Source of the DNA: an uncultured Pelagibacteraceae bacterium
GTDB taxonomy: Bacteria > Pseudomonadota > Alphaproteobacteria > Pelagibacterales > Pelagibacteraceae
Assembly (NCBI GenBank): GCA_902590115.1
Contig: CACIVM010000003.1
Coordinates: 25,229 to 89,228 of the forward strand
Length of the DNA stretch: 64,000 nt
Direction: 5' to 3'
A program made the position numbers and the translations under genes. The notes under the pieces were generated by a model that saw only the letters and a list, made by a program, of their open reading frames with translations, ran no database searches and was not told where the DNA came from. Shown here one piece after another: positions 49,101 to 59,533 of the stretch (positions are counted from its first letter, which is position 1; each line of letters begins with the position of its first letter).

Positions 49101-50625
49101 AGGTAAACTTAGGTAATAATACTTCAATTTGTGCCCCTTTTGTGTTCACTCTGTTAGAAGCAGCTATAGTTCCTTTATGTAGCTCTACAATATTTTTCAC
49201 TATATTTAGGCCTAGTCCTGAATGTTTGCCAAAGCTTTTTGGTCTATTGCTATAGAATCTTTTAAAAATTCTTTCTGGGGCCGCCTCGGCAAATCCTGGT
49301 CCTTGATCTTTAATTAGAATCACAAAGTTTTTTGAAGTTTCTGAAATATCGATCTCTATAATTTGACCGTCATCACTAAAAGAAATAGCGTTATCTAACA
49401 AATTTGCGACTACTTGCTCTAATCTATTTTCTATACCTAAAATATGGTAATTTTTTCCATCTTTATCTCCTAAGTTTATATTAATTTTCAAGTTTTTGTT
49501 TTGGTTTGATATATCATGCCTAAAATCTTCAACTACATTATTAATAGTTTGAACTAGGTTTACTTTCCTCATTTTCTCTCTTGATAGAGATGCTTCATCT
49601 TTTAACATTTGGGAGTAGTCTGTGATTAATCTCTCAATTCTCTCTACATCATGATTTATAATTTGTAGTAGTTTATCTCTGTCAAAATCTTTTGTAGTTT
49701 TGTCGAGTAATTCAGAGGCTCCTTTTAAAGACGCAAGTGGATTTCTAATTTCATGTGCTAAATCTGTTGAAAATGTTTCAGCCCTATTAGTTCTTTTTTG
49801 CAACTCTCTGGTCATTTCATCAATTGATTTTGTAAGAATTCCAACTTCATCTTTTCTAATTATAAAACTATCCATATTAATATTTTTTGAAGTCTTATTT
49901 TTTATTGACTGAGTATAAAAAACTAACGAGCCAATAGGTTTTAGAATATACTTATTTAAAAAAAGTGAAAAAATTAAGATTACAAGTCCTATAGCTAAAA
50001 CTGTTCTTAAAATAAAATTTTTTCTCTCGCTCACAGCAATTAAAATATCATTGGCTTCCTCACTAACAATAATGTAACCAACTTTTTTATTAAATCTACT
50101 TACTTCTCCTAATGTGCTGACAAAAAAATTATTTTTAACTTTTTCCTCTAATACAATAGGGTAATTTTGTTGTTTTTTCAAAATAGTTTCTTTAATTAGA
50201 TTTATACTTTTTTCAATTTCTTCACTTTTGACATTGTCTTTTATACTAATATTTTGATCTTCAATTTTTCCTTCAAATATTTCCTCGGGTTTCTGAAAAA
50301 CACTCTGATCAAGATCTAAAATATTAGTATCACCTATAAGATCACCGTCTAAGGAATAGAACCGAACACGATCAAGACCTTGAAAAAGAAAACGTGTTGA
50401 AAGTAAAAAAGTTCTTATATTTTGTTCATCAAAAGTTATGTTTAGTCGATCTAAATGATCGTTAGTATTATTTATTATTGTATAATGGTTTTGTGTTCTT
50501 TTTTTTACTAAATTAGGTTGAATAGCATTTAAATATAATATGGTTAGGATACCTAAAATTGAAAAAACTAATAAATTGAATAACAAAAATTTTCTTAAGA
50601 TAGAGTTTGAATTTTTTTGTTTCAT
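49099..50625 (-). CDS. sensor histidine kinase, ChvG/BvrS-like
   Basis: DLAHEIRNPLASLKGASELL H-box; GLGLNIVKNIVELH; downstream of a ChvI-like regulator. Confidence 0.88.
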   Translation of the reverse strand: MKQKNSNSILRKFLLFNLLVFSILGILTILYLNAIQPNLVKKRTQNHYTIINNTNDHLDRLNITFDEQNIRTFLLSTRFLFQGLDRVRFYSLDGDLIGDTNILDLDQSVFQKPEEIFEGKIEDQNISIKDNVKSEEIEKSINLIKETILKKQQNYPIVLEEKVKNNFFVSTLGEVSRFNKKVGYIIVSEEANDILIAVSERKNFILRTVLAIGLVILIFSLFLNKYILKPIGSLVFYTQSIKNKTSKNINMDSFIIRKDEVGILTKSIDEMTRELQKRTNRAETFSTDLAHEIRNPLASLKGASELLDKTTKDFDRDKLLQIINHDVERIERLITDYSQMLKDEASLSREKMRKVNLVQTINNVVEDFRHDISNQNKNLKININLGDKDGKNYHILGIENRLEQVVANLLDNAISFSDDGQIIEIDISETSKNFVILIKDQGPGFAEAAPERIFKRFYSNRPKSFGKHSGLGLNIVKNIVELHKGTIAASNRVNTKGAQIEVLLPKFT

Positions 50626-51323
50626 TAGCTAACATTCCATCTATATCCACTTCCATATCTTGTTTCAATCGCTGAAAATTTTTCATCTACTTTCTTGAAT
50701 TTTTTCCTAATTCTTTTTACATGACTATCAATGGTTCTATCCTCTATTTCAGTGTTTTCTTTGTAGGCAATATCCATTAAGTGTGCTCTCTCTTTTATAA
50801 CACCTGGTCGTTTAGCTAATTCTTTTACAATTAAAAACTCGGTTGTAGTCAATTTATCGGGCAGAGCCTTGCCGCCCCACTCGCACTCTAATTGTGAAGG
50901 ATCAAGTTTGAGTTTTCCATGAATGATAATATTTTTATTATCGTCTGAAACATCAGTTTTTTTTCTTAATTGAACTCTTATTCTTTCAATAAGAATTTTC
51001 ATTGAAAATCCACCTGATTTTTTTACAAAATCATCTGCTCCTAGCTTTAAACCAAGCAGCTCATCAACTTCTTCATCTTTAGAGGTTAAAAAAATAATTG
51101 GTATTGACATTTTCTTTCTTAATTTTTTTAATAATTCTTCCCCGTCCATTTTTGGCATTTTGATATCAACAACCGCAAGATCTGGGGGATTCCTTGTTAA
51201 GCCAATTAAAGCGGACTCACCGTCAATATAGGTTTGAACTTTAAAACCTTCTCTTTCTAAAGCAATAGATATCCCGGTTAATAGGTTTCTATCATCATCT
51301 ACTAAAGCAATTGTATTTGTCAT
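50625..51323 (-). CDS. OmpR-family response regulator, ChvI/BvrR-like
   Basis: ALVDDDRNLLTGISIALEREGF; LAVVDIKMPKMDGEELL; winged helix C-terminus. Confidence 0.9.
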   Translation of the reverse strand: MTNTIALVDDDRNLLTGISIALEREGFKVQTYIDGESALIGLTRNPPDLAVVDIKMPKMDGEELLKKLRKKMSIPIIFLTSKDEEVDELLGLKLGADDFVKKSGGFSMKILIERIRVQLRKKTDVSDDNKNIIIHGKLKLDPSQLECEWGGKALPDKLTTTEFLIVKELAKRPGVIKERAHLMDIAYKENTEIEDRTIDSHVKRIRKKFKKVDEKFSAIETRYGSGYRWNVS

Positions 51324-51372
51324 AATTTAACTTTCATAATTAAATTGTCAAAATTTAGGCGACTTTTTTAAA

Positions 51373-54144
51373 TTAATTAGTCTCCCCCCAATTATATCCT
51401 GAATTAACATTTACTTTCAACGGAATTGAAAATTTATGGTATTCAGAGCTAGACACAGACTCCATAATTTTAGCTATGTTAGACATTGAATAATTCTTAT
51501 TATCTAACTTAGTTTCAAAAATTAGCTCATCATGTATCTGCAACAACATTTTTGCACTTAATTTTTTATCATTAATTTTCTTTTGCTCAATTTTTATCAT
51601 GGCCAACCTTATTATGTCAGCTGCGGTGCCTTGTATCGGTGCATTAATTGCTGCTCTTTCTTGAAAGCTTCTCACACTAAAATTTTTATCATTTATTCCT
51701 CTTAAATGGATTCTCCTACCAAAAATATTTGTTACATATCCCTGTCTCCTGCAATTTTTTATTGTAGTATTCATATAGTCTTTAATTTCAGGAAACTTTT
51801 TAAAATAGGAATTGATAAATTCTTGAGCTTCGTTATTTGAAACTGATATTTGTTTTGCCAGTCCATATTGGGTTATCCCATAAATGATACCAAAATTAAT
51901 TGCTTTTGCTTTTCTTCTTTGATCATCTGAAACCTTTTTTATTGGAACGCTAAAAACTTCACTAGCAGTTAAATTGTGAATATCTTGATTGCTTTTAAAA
52001 GCTTTTTTTAATTCCTTAACATCAGCTATATCTGCAAGAATTCTCATTTCTATTTGATTATAGTCTGCAGAAATTAAAATATTATCTTTTTCTGCTATAA
52101 AAGCCTTTCTAATTTCTTTGCCATCAGAGGTTTTAATAGGAATATTTTGCAGATTTGGGTCACTTGAGGCTAATCTACCGGTATTAGTTGCTGCTAAGAG
52201 AAAGGATGTATGGACTCGTTTTGTTTTTTTACTAATGTGATCTTGCAAAGCATCAGAGTAAGTGCTTTTTAATTTAGAGACTTGTCTCCATTCTAAAACT
52301 AAATTTGGAAATTTTTGGCCTGTTAAAGCCAAGTCCTCCAGTATTTTAGCGCTTGTTGCTAAACTTCCTTTTTTTGTTTTTTTCAATTTGGCAATTTTTA
52401 ACTCATTATAAATAATTTCACCAAGTTGTTTCGGAGAGCCGATGTTAAATTCTTTACCTGATATTTTAAAAATTTCCTCTTCAATTTTTTCAATTCTTTT
52501 TTCAAATTTTTTTGAGAGCTCTTTTAAATATCGATCATCAACTTTTATACCGTGTGTTTCTATTTGCGATAAAATTTCAACCATAGGTTTTTCAAAAACT
52601 TCATAAATATTTTCAAGTTTTTCATCCTTAACTCTTTTAGATAGAATTTCGTAAAGTCTAAGAGTTACATCGGCATCTTCTGCTGCATATTCCGTTGCCT
52701 CATCCAATCCTACTTCTGAAAAATTTAATTGTTTTTTACCTGTTCCAACTAAATCTTTATATGAGATAGTTTTGTGACCAAGATGCAATTCTGATAAAGT
52801 ATCCATGTTGTGTCGATTATTTCCAGCATCTAATGTATAAGAAAGAAGCATTGTATCTTCAACAGAAACTAAGTTTACTCCATGTTTTTTAAAAATTATA
52901 TAATCATACTTTATATTTTGACCTACTTTTTTAATACTTGCATCTTCCAAGATCGGTTTCATTTTATTTATAACTAAATCTTTTTTAAGGTTTTTGACTC
53001 CTTTATGTCCAATGGGAATATAATATGAAATATTTGGTGCATAACTCACCGAGATACCTACTAGTTCTGCATCTTGGGGATTAAGAGAAGAGGTTTCTGT
53101 GTCAACTGAAATAACACTTTTTTCATTTAGATTGCTTATCAATTTATCTAGGTCTTTCTCTTTAATAATATTTTTGTAAAGTTTTTTGTTAATTTTTGAT
53201 TGTTCAAATAATTTTACATTAAGGTCTGTTTTTTTTTCAACCGGCTCACCATAAAAACTTATTGCTTGGCTCAACAATCGATTGAACTCCATTTCTCTCA
53301 AAAAGGTATAAAGTTTATTTTTATCAATATCTTTTATCAAAAATTCATTTAAATCATTTTTAACCGGTACATCGTCTTTTAAAGTAACTAATTTTTTACT
53401 TAATAAAGCTTTATCTTTATTTGCAATTAAAGTTTCTCTTCTTTTATTTTGAGAAATTTCTGCTGCCTTACTTAGTAAATTATCTAAATTTTTGTATTTG
53501 ACGATAAGTTCAGAGGCTGTCTTAACCCCTATACCTGGTACACCAGGTATATTGTCAGAAGAGTCACCTGCTAAGGACTGTACATCTATAACCTGTTGCG
53601 GCTTTACACCAAATTTTTCAAAAACTTCTTTTTCTCCTATAACTTTACTTTTCATTGGATCAAAAAGTCTAATTTTATTAGAAACCAGTTGCATCAAATC
53701 TTTATCAGACGAAATAACAGTAACCTTCGCTCCAATATCGGTAATTTTTTTGGAATAAGTTGCTATTAAATCATCTGCCTCATAATTTAAAAGCTCTATA
53801 GAAGGAAGATTAAATGCTTCAACTGACTTTCTTATATATTCAAATTGAGGCACAAGATCATCCGGAGCTTCAGATCGATTTGCTTTATATTCACTATAAA
53901 TTTCATTTCTAAAATTTTTTCTAGCTGAGTCAAAAATTACTGCAAAATGAGTTGGTTTATTATTTGTATCATCTGATCTTGCTTCCTCTAAAAGTTTAAA
54001 AAGCATTGAACAAAATCCACTTACAGCACCCGTGGGCAATCCGTCGCTCTTTCTTGATAGAGGGGGCAAAGCGTAGTATGCTCTAAAAATATAACCAGAT
54101 CCATCAATTAGATAAAAATGATCAGTTTTTTTTATAGTAGACAT
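51373..54144 (-). CDS. polA: DNA polymerase I
   Basis: 5'-3' exo, VDTETSSLNP 3'-5' exo, SADYNQIEMRILA pol motif A, QIHDELIFE motif C. Confidence 0.97.
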   Translation of the reverse strand: MSTIKKTDHFYLIDGSGYIFRAYYALPPLSRKSDGLPTGAVSGFCSMLFKLLEEARSDDTNNKPTHFAVIFDSARKNFRNEIYSEYKANRSEAPDDLVPQFEYIRKSVEAFNLPSIELLNYEADDLIATYSKKITDIGAKVTVISSDKDLMQLVSNKIRLFDPMKSKVIGEKEVFEKFGVKPQQVIDVQSLAGDSSDNIPGVPGIGVKTASELIVKYKNLDNLLSKAAEISQNKRRETLIANKDKALLSKKLVTLKDDVPVKNDLNEFLIKDIDKNKLYTFLREMEFNRLLSQAISFYGEPVEKKTDLNVKLFEQSKINKKLYKNIIKEKDLDKLISNLNEKSVISVDTETSSLNPQDAELVGISVSYAPNISYYIPIGHKGVKNLKKDLVINKMKPILEDASIKKVGQNIKYDYIIFKKHGVNLVSVEDTMLLSYTLDAGNNRHNMDTLSELHLGHKTISYKDLVGTGKKQLNFSEVGLDEATEYAAEDADVTLRLYEILSKRVKDEKLENIYEVFEKPMVEILSQIETHGIKVDDRYLKELSKKFEKRIEKIEEEIFKISGKEFNIGSPKQLGEIIYNELKIAKLKKTKKGSLATSAKILEDLALTGQKFPNLVLEWRQVSKLKSTYSDALQDHISKKTKRVHTSFLLAATNTGRLASSDPNLQNIPIKTSDGKEIRKAFIAEKDNILISADYNQIEMRILADIADVKELKKAFKSNQDIHNLTASEVFSVPIKKVSDDQRRKAKAINFGIIYGITQYGLAKQISVSNNEAQEFINSYFKKFPEIKDYMNTTIKNCRRQGYVTNIFGRRIHLRGINDKNFSVRSFQERAAINAPIQGTAADIIRLAMIKIEQKKINDKKLSAKMLLQIHDELIFETKLDNKNYSMSNIAKIMESVSSSEYHKFSIPLKVNVNSGYNWGETN

Positions 54145-54187
54145 AATTATATATTACCTCAAATTTTTATATATATTTATAAAGTAT

Positions 54188-55120
54188 ATGAATAAAAAAG
54201 CTTTAACTGTTGAAAACCTTAATAAAGTTTATTCTAATAAGGATAAGAACATTGCGGATATAAAGGCATTAAATAATATTTCATTTGAAGTCAATAAAGG
54301 TGAAATTTTTGGTTTGTTGGGTCCAAATGGAGCTGGCAAAACTACTTTTCTAAATATTTTAGCTGGAACAGTTGTAAAAACCTCAGGTGAAATTAATGTT
54401 TGGGGTTTTGATCTTGATAAAAACCCTAGGCAAGTTAGAGCTTCTTTAGGAATAGTTCCTCAAGAGGTAAATCTCGATGCTTTTTTTTCACCGAGAAAGT
54501 TACTAGAGCTACAGGCTGGGCTATATGGGGTTAAAAAGAAAGAGAGAATTACTGACGAGATCTTAAAAATTGTTTCATTGGAAAAAAAAGCCAATGCCTA
54601 CTCTCGAAGTTTATCTGGAGGAATGAAAAGAAGACTTTTAATTGCAAAAGCTATGGTGCACCAACCACCTATTTTGATTTTAGATGAGCCAACAGCAGGG
54701 GTGGATATAGAGCTAAAACAAAATCTATGGAGAAATGTTAAAAAATTAAATAATAGTGGTGTAACAATAATACTCACTACGCATTATTTATTCGAAGCAG
54801 AGGAAATGTGCGATCGTATAGCTATATTAAATAAAGGAAATTTCGTCGCTATAGATACTCCTAAAAAGTTATTGGAAAAAATTAAAATTAAAAGAATTAA
54901 ATTAAAAATTGAAAATTTAAACTCTATAAATAACCTAGAAATTAAAGGTTTAAATATTATTGAGAAGTACGATAACATTTTAACAATAAGTTATGAGAAA
55001 GATAAATATAGCTTTAACAAACTTCTAAATGAATTAAACGCTAAAAAGCTTAGAATACAAGATATTTCAACAGATGATGGAGATTTAGAAGAAGTATTTG
55101 TTGAATTAACAAAAAACTAG
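54188..55120 (+). CDS. ABC-2 type transporter ATP-binding protein
   Basis: GPNGAGKTTFLN; LSGGMKRRLLIAKAM; LDEPTAGVD. Confidence 0.93.
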   Translation: MNKKALTVENLNKVYSNKDKNIADIKALNNISFEVNKGEIFGLLGPNGAGKTTFLNILAGTVVKTSGEINVWGFDLDKNPRQVRASLGIVPQEVNLDAFFSPRKLLELQAGLYGVKKKERITDEILKIVSLEKKANAYSRSLSGGMKRRLLIAKAMVHQPPILILDEPTAGVDIELKQNLWRNVKKLNNSGVTIILTTHYLFEAEEMCDRIAILNKGNFVAIDTPKKLLEKIKIKRIKLKIENLNSINNLEIKGLNIIEKYDNILTISYEKDKYSFNKLLNELNAKKLRIQDISTDDGDLEEVFVELTKN

Positions 55121-55151
55121 ATTTAAGTAAAAAAAATTTGTAAGGTAACTT

Positions 55152-55703
55152 ATGGAAACTATAAAAAATATAACTCAAGTTAGCTTTATTAAAATCTGTT
55201 TTATCGTTTTTTTGAGTTCGATACTTTTAGCTATATCCTCAAAAATTAAAATACCCTTTTACCCCGTTCCAATGACCATGCAAACATTTGTTGTTTTAAT
55301 ATTAGGAATTAGCTTGGGTTGGAAAATAGGACTGTCAGCGGTTTTCATTTATCTTTTAGAGGGAATTTTTGGATTACCTGTGTTTTCTGGCACTCCAGAA
55401 AAAGGTTTAGGTATAACTTATTTTACTGGTCCAACTATGGGCTATTTAATTGGCTTCATGGTTACTGTATTCATTGCTGGTAAATTTAAATATAGTAACA
55501 GTTTTTTCTTTAATTTTTTAAAATTAATATTTGCAACTTCATTCATTTATATACTAGGAATTTTTTGGCTGGGTAGTTTGATAGGATGGGAAAAACCAAT
55601 ATTTGATCTTGGTGTAAAACCATTTCTTTTAGCTGAACTTTTTAAGATATTAATAGCAACTTTAATATTGCCAAAAATTCTGAAAATAAGAGATTTTACG
55701 TAA
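55152..55703 (+). CDS. bioY: BioY biotin transporter S component
   Basis: IPFYPVPMTMQTFVVLILG; GTPEKGLGITYFTGPTMGYLIGF. Confidence 0.93.
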   Translation: METIKNITQVSFIKICFIVFLSSILLAISSKIKIPFYPVPMTMQTFVVLILGISLGWKIGLSAVFIYLLEGIFGLPVFSGTPEKGLGITYFTGPTMGYLIGFMVTVFIAGKFKYSNSFFFNFLKLIFATSFIYILGIFWLGSLIGWEKPIFDLGVKPFLLAELFKILIATLILPKILKIRDFT

Positions 55704-55704
55704 T

Positions 55705-56280
55705 TTATCTTGGTGATCTTTTGCTTAGAATTCTTTGTAAGGTTCTTCTATGCATTTTTAAACGTCTAGCTGTTTCTGAAACATTTCGATTACATAATTC
55801 AAAAACTCTGTGAATATGTTCCCATTTAACTCTGTCAGCTGACATTGGATTTTCTGGTGGCTTGGCTTTTGATTCGGGTGCTGCAAGTAAAGCAGCTTCT
55901 ACATCATCTGCATCCACAGGCTTTGCAATATAATCAATGGCACCTGCTTTGACTGCTGCGACTGCTGTTGGTAAATTCCCGTATCCGGTGAGCATTACGA
56001 TCCTACTATCTTTTCTGTTGGCGTATAACTCTTTAACGACATCTAAACCGTTGCCATCTTCAAGTCTTAAGTCGATTACTGCAAAATTTGGAGGTGATTT
56101 ACGAACAATGTCTAGACTGTCAGCTACCGTTTTTGCCTCTTTTACTGCGAAACCCTTTTTTTCCATGGCTCTGGATAGTCGACCTCTTAAAGGATCGTCA
56201 TCATCCAATATTAGGAGTGATTTATCGCTAAATTCGCTCAACTTTAGCTGGTTTTGGAGCTTTTGATCTATTGGTCTCAT
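55705..56280 (-). CDS. regA: RegA/PrrA/ActR-type response regulator with Fis HTH
   Basis: LILDDDDPLRGRLSRAMEKKGF; C-terminal NVSETARRLKMHRRTLQRILSKRSPR typical of RegA. Confidence 0.92.
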   Translation of the reverse strand: MRPIDQKLQNQLKLSEFSDKSLLILDDDDPLRGRLSRAMEKKGFAVKEAKTVADSLDIVRKSPPNFAVIDLRLEDGNGLDVVKELYANRKDSRIVMLTGYGNLPTAVAAVKAGAIDYIAKPVDADDVEAALLAAPESKAKPPENPMSADRVKWEHIHRVFELCNRNVSETARRLKMHRRTLQRILSKRSPR

Positions 56281-56355
56281 AAGATGTATATGAGTATCTT
56301 TCTTGAAATTTCAACAGTCTTTTTAAATTTTTTTCTTTACAAAAATAGAAAAACG

Positions 56356-56409
56356 CCTTACATGCGAAATTATAAGGTTTTTTCTGAATTTTTTTTTAAA
56401 ACCTTTTTT
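56356..56409 (+). promoter_or_regulatory. candidate attenuator: mutually exclusive hairpins in the ODC leader
   Basis: CCTTA(56356-60)/TAAGG(56373-77) competes with AAGGTTTT(56374-81)/AAAACCTT(56398-405) which is followed by a T-run. Confidence 0.4.
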
Positions 56410-56415
56410 GTGTAA
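56362..56415 (+). CDS. possible leader peptide (uORF) upstream of ODC
   Basis: Hand translation: MRNYKVFSEFFFKTFFV*; overlaps hairpin arms; no strong SD seen. Confidence 0.3.
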   Translation: MRNYKVFSEFFFKTFFV

Positions 56416-56435
56416 ACAACAGGGGAACACATGAG

Positions 56436-57614
56436 ATGCAAAAATTTAGTAACGTTGGTGAAGTAGTTAACTCTCTAAAACCAGTTAATCCAGTATACTG
56501 TATAAGACCTGATTATATAAAAAAGGCAGTGAACTTTTTTAAAGTTAATTTTCCAGGAAATGTATTATATGCGGTTAAAACAAATCCTAATGAGTTTGTC
56601 ATAAAGAGTCTTATTAAATCTGGAATTGAAAGATTCGATGTAGCATCAATTAATGAAATTAAATTATTAAAAAAATTGAATTCAAAAGCAAAATTGTACT
56701 TTATGCACACAATAAAAGCGAAGGAAGATATTTCTTCCGCATATTTTGATTATGGTGTGAAAGACTTCGCATTAGACTGCAAAGAGGAATTACGGAAAAT
56801 TTTAGATTCAACAAACAATGCTAAAGATTTAAATCTCTATGTGAGGGTGGCGATTTCAAATGAGCACGCCGAAATTGATTTATCGAGAAAATTTGGTGCT
56901 TCGCCAGGCGAAGCTCTTGGCCTCGTAAGATTATGTAGGCAACATGGAAAAAGAATTGGTATTAGTTTTCATGTAGGATCACAGTGCATGCATAAAATTT
57001 CTTTTTCAAAAGGAATAAAGGAAGTTGGATCAATAATAAAAAAAACAAAAATAGTTCCAGATGTAATAAATATTGGTGGTGGATTTCCGTCTATATATCC
57101 CGACTTAAAACCTGAACCCTTAGTAAATTATATGAATGAAATCAAAGAGGCCTTAGAAAATCTAAAACTAGAGTCTCGACCTGAGGTTATATGTGAACCT
57201 GGAAGAGCTCTTGTATCTGAGAGTGGTTCTACGATAGTTAGGGTTAATTTAAGAAAAAAAAATAAGCTTTTCATAAACGATGGAACTTACGGGAGCTTAT
57301 TTGATGCGGGTGTTCCTAACTTCGTTTTGCCTGCTAAGATAATTTCTAACAATAAAGTTCAATCAAAGAAGATTACTGATTTTAATTTTTATGGGCCCAC
57401 ATGTGATAGTCTAGACTATATGAAAGGTCCGTTCTTATTACCCAATAATATAAAGGAGGGTGATTATATTGAGCTGGGGCAACTTGGGGCTTACGGCTTA
57501 ACTTTTAGAACTAAGTTTAATGGTTTCTACTCAGATCATATTGTTCAAGTTAATGACTCTCCAATTTTGTCTATGTACGATGATTCAAGCAAGTTGAATT
57601 ATCTTGTTGCCTAA
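56436..57614 (+). CDS. type III PLP decarboxylase (ornithine/lysine decarboxylase family)
   Basis: NVLYAVKTNPNEFVIKSLIKSGIERFDVAS PLP Lys; ICEPGRALVSESG; YGPTCDSLDYM; AGGGGAAC RBS. Confidence 0.9.
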   Translation: MQKFSNVGEVVNSLKPVNPVYCIRPDYIKKAVNFFKVNFPGNVLYAVKTNPNEFVIKSLIKSGIERFDVASINEIKLLKKLNSKAKLYFMHTIKAKEDISSAYFDYGVKDFALDCKEELRKILDSTNNAKDLNLYVRVAISNEHAEIDLSRKFGASPGEALGLVRLCRQHGKRIGISFHVGSQCMHKISFSKGIKEVGSIIKKTKIVPDVINIGGGFPSIYPDLKPEPLVNYMNEIKEALENLKLESRPEVICEPGRALVSESGSTIVRVNLRKKNKLFINDGTYGSLFDAGVPNFVLPAKIISNNKVQSKKITDFNFYGPTCDSLDYMKGPFLLPNNIKEGDYIELGQLGAYGLTFRTKFNGFYSDHIVQVNDSPILSMYDDSSKLNYLVA

Positions 57615-58657
57615 TGAATAAAAGAAATGATCCTAAGCTCGGACATAATAAAAAATCTTTTTTAAAAAAACCAGTATCACATATAGATATAACAAGTTTT
57701 AACTCTACCAAAATTATTGAGTCCATGGAAAAAATGTCTTTTACGTCTAGAGACACCGCAAATGCTGCTAAAATTTATAACGAGATGATTGAAGATAAAG
57801 ATTGTTCAATCTTTCTTACCTTAGCTGGTTCAACATCTGCGGCTGGATGCATGCAGGTGTACTCCGACCTGGTTAAGTTTAATATGGTGGATGCTATCGT
57901 TGCAACTGGGGCGTCAATTATTGATATGGATTTTTTTGAAGCCTTAGGGTTCAAACATTACCAAGGATCCCAATTTCAGAACGATAATGAATTAAGAGAT
58001 CATTATATAGACAGGATATACGACACGTATATAGATGAAGAGGAACTTCAAGCTTGTGATAAAAAAATTTGTGACATAGCTGACAAATTACCAGCAAAAC
58101 CTCATACATCTCGAGAATTTATAAAAGAATTAGGTAAGTATCTTAAGACAAATGCAAAAAAGAAAGGCTCTTTAATTGAGGTTGCATATGACAATAATGT
58201 TCCGATTTTCTGCCCCGCTTTCACTGATAGTTCTGCAGGTTTTGGTTTGGTAATGCATCAGGAAAAAAATCCTAAAAATCATCTAACCATCGACTCTGTA
58301 AGAGAATTTAGAGAATTAACAGAGATAAAAATTAAATCAAAGAATTCTGGCTTATTCATGATTGGAGGCGGAGTACCAAAAAATTTTGTACAAGATACAG
58401 TAGTATGCGCTGAACTTTTGGGAAAAAAAGTTGATATGCACAAATATGCTGTTCAAATTACAGTTGCTGACACTAGAGATGGAGCTTGTAGCAGTTCAAC
58501 ATTAAAAGAGGCTAGCTCATGGGGGAAGGTAGATACAACTAAAGAACAAATGGTCTTTGCAGAGGCTACGAGTGTTCTTCCTCTTATTGCGAGTAAAGCT
58601 TATCATAAAGGCAGCTGGAAAAAAAGAAATAGAAGAAATTTCCAGAACTTATTTTAA
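57614..58657 (+). CDS. deoxyhypusine synthase family protein (homospermidine synthase-like?)
   Basis: FLTLAGSTSAAGCMQVYSDLVKFNMVDAIVATGASIIDMDFFEALG; KEASSWGKVD conserved catalytic Lys region. Confidence 0.9.
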   Translation: MNKRNDPKLGHNKKSFLKKPVSHIDITSFNSTKIIESMEKMSFTSRDTANAAKIYNEMIEDKDCSIFLTLAGSTSAAGCMQVYSDLVKFNMVDAIVATGASIIDMDFFEALGFKHYQGSQFQNDNELRDHYIDRIYDTYIDEEELQACDKKICDIADKLPAKPHTSREFIKELGKYLKTNAKKKGSLIEVAYDNNVPIFCPAFTDSSAGFGLVMHQEKNPKNHLTIDSVREFRELTEIKIKSKNSGLFMIGGGVPKNFVQDTVVCAELLGKKVDMHKYAVQITVADTRDGACSSSTLKEASSWGKVDTTKEQMVFAEATSVLPLIASKAYHKGSWKKRNRRNFQNLF

Positions 58658-59533
58658 ATGAAAAAAACAAAAATAGCTTTAGTACAGATGCAAATGACAT
58701 CTGATATAAAAAAAAACTTATTAAATGCAAAAAAGAAAATTAAAATAGCGAAAAGTAAAGGTGCAAAGATAGTTTGTTTGCCTGAGCTTTTTGCTTCAAA
58801 GTATTTTTGTCAATCTGAAAAACACTCTAATTTTAAACTCGCTGAAAAAATACCTGGTCCGATTTCTACAAAATTTTCACTCTTAGCAAAGGAACTAAAG
58901 TTAATTATTATTTTACCGATTTTTGAAAAAAGGGCAGCAGGTATTTATCATAATACTTGTTTAGTTATAAAAGAAAACGGTAAGATCGCTGGAAAATATA
59001 GAAAGATGCATATACCAGACGATCCGCAGTATTATGAAAAATTTTATTTTACACCTGGAGATCTTGGTTTTAAGTCAATTAAAACTAAAGAAGGCAATCT
59101 AGGAATTTTAATTTGTTGGGATCAGTGGTTTCCTGAAGCTGCTCGATTAACAGCTCTGGAAGGAGCAGATATAATTTTTTATCCTACAGCGATTGGGTGG
59201 CACCCTAAGGAAAAAAAGAAGCATGGTAAAGCTCAGCTTAATTCATGGCTATCAATTCAAAAGTCACACGCAATTTCTAATGGAATTTTTGTAGCGGCTG
59301 TTAATAGAACAGGTATAGAAAATGATGGAAGAAAAAGAATTCAATTTTGGGGGCACTCAATAGTTTTTGATCCAAATGGTAGGGCTATTACAAAAGCTGG
59401 TGAGAAAGAAAAGATTTTAATTTGTGAAATTAATTTTAAAAAAAATGAAATAGTTAGGCAGCATTGGCCCTTCTTCAGAGATCGGCGAATAGACTCATAT
59501 AAAGGGATATTAAAAAATCCTAAGAATGTCTAA
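58658..59533 (+). CDS. aguB: N-carbamoylputrescine amidase (nitrilase family)
   Basis: CLPELFASKYFCQ; YRKMHIPDDPQYYEKFYFTPGD; GILICWDQWFPEAARL. Confidence 0.93.
   Translation: MKKTKIALVQMQMTSDIKKNLLNAKKKIKIAKSKGAKIVCLPELFASKYFCQSEKHSNFKLAEKIPGPISTKFSLLAKELKLIIILPIFEKRAAGIYHNTCLVIKENGKIAGKYRKMHIPDDPQYYEKFYFTPGDLGFKSIKTKEGNLGILICWDQWFPEAARLTALEGADIIFYPTAIGWHPKEKKKHGKAQLNSWLSIQKSHAISNGIFVAAVNRTGIENDGRKRIQFWGHSIVFDPNGRAITKAGEKEKILICEINFKKNEIVRQHWPFFRDRRIDSYKGILKNPKNV

Noticed and set aside
55937-56266. 109-aa plus-strand ORF opposite regA
   Set aside because: Entirely antisense to a clear response regulator.
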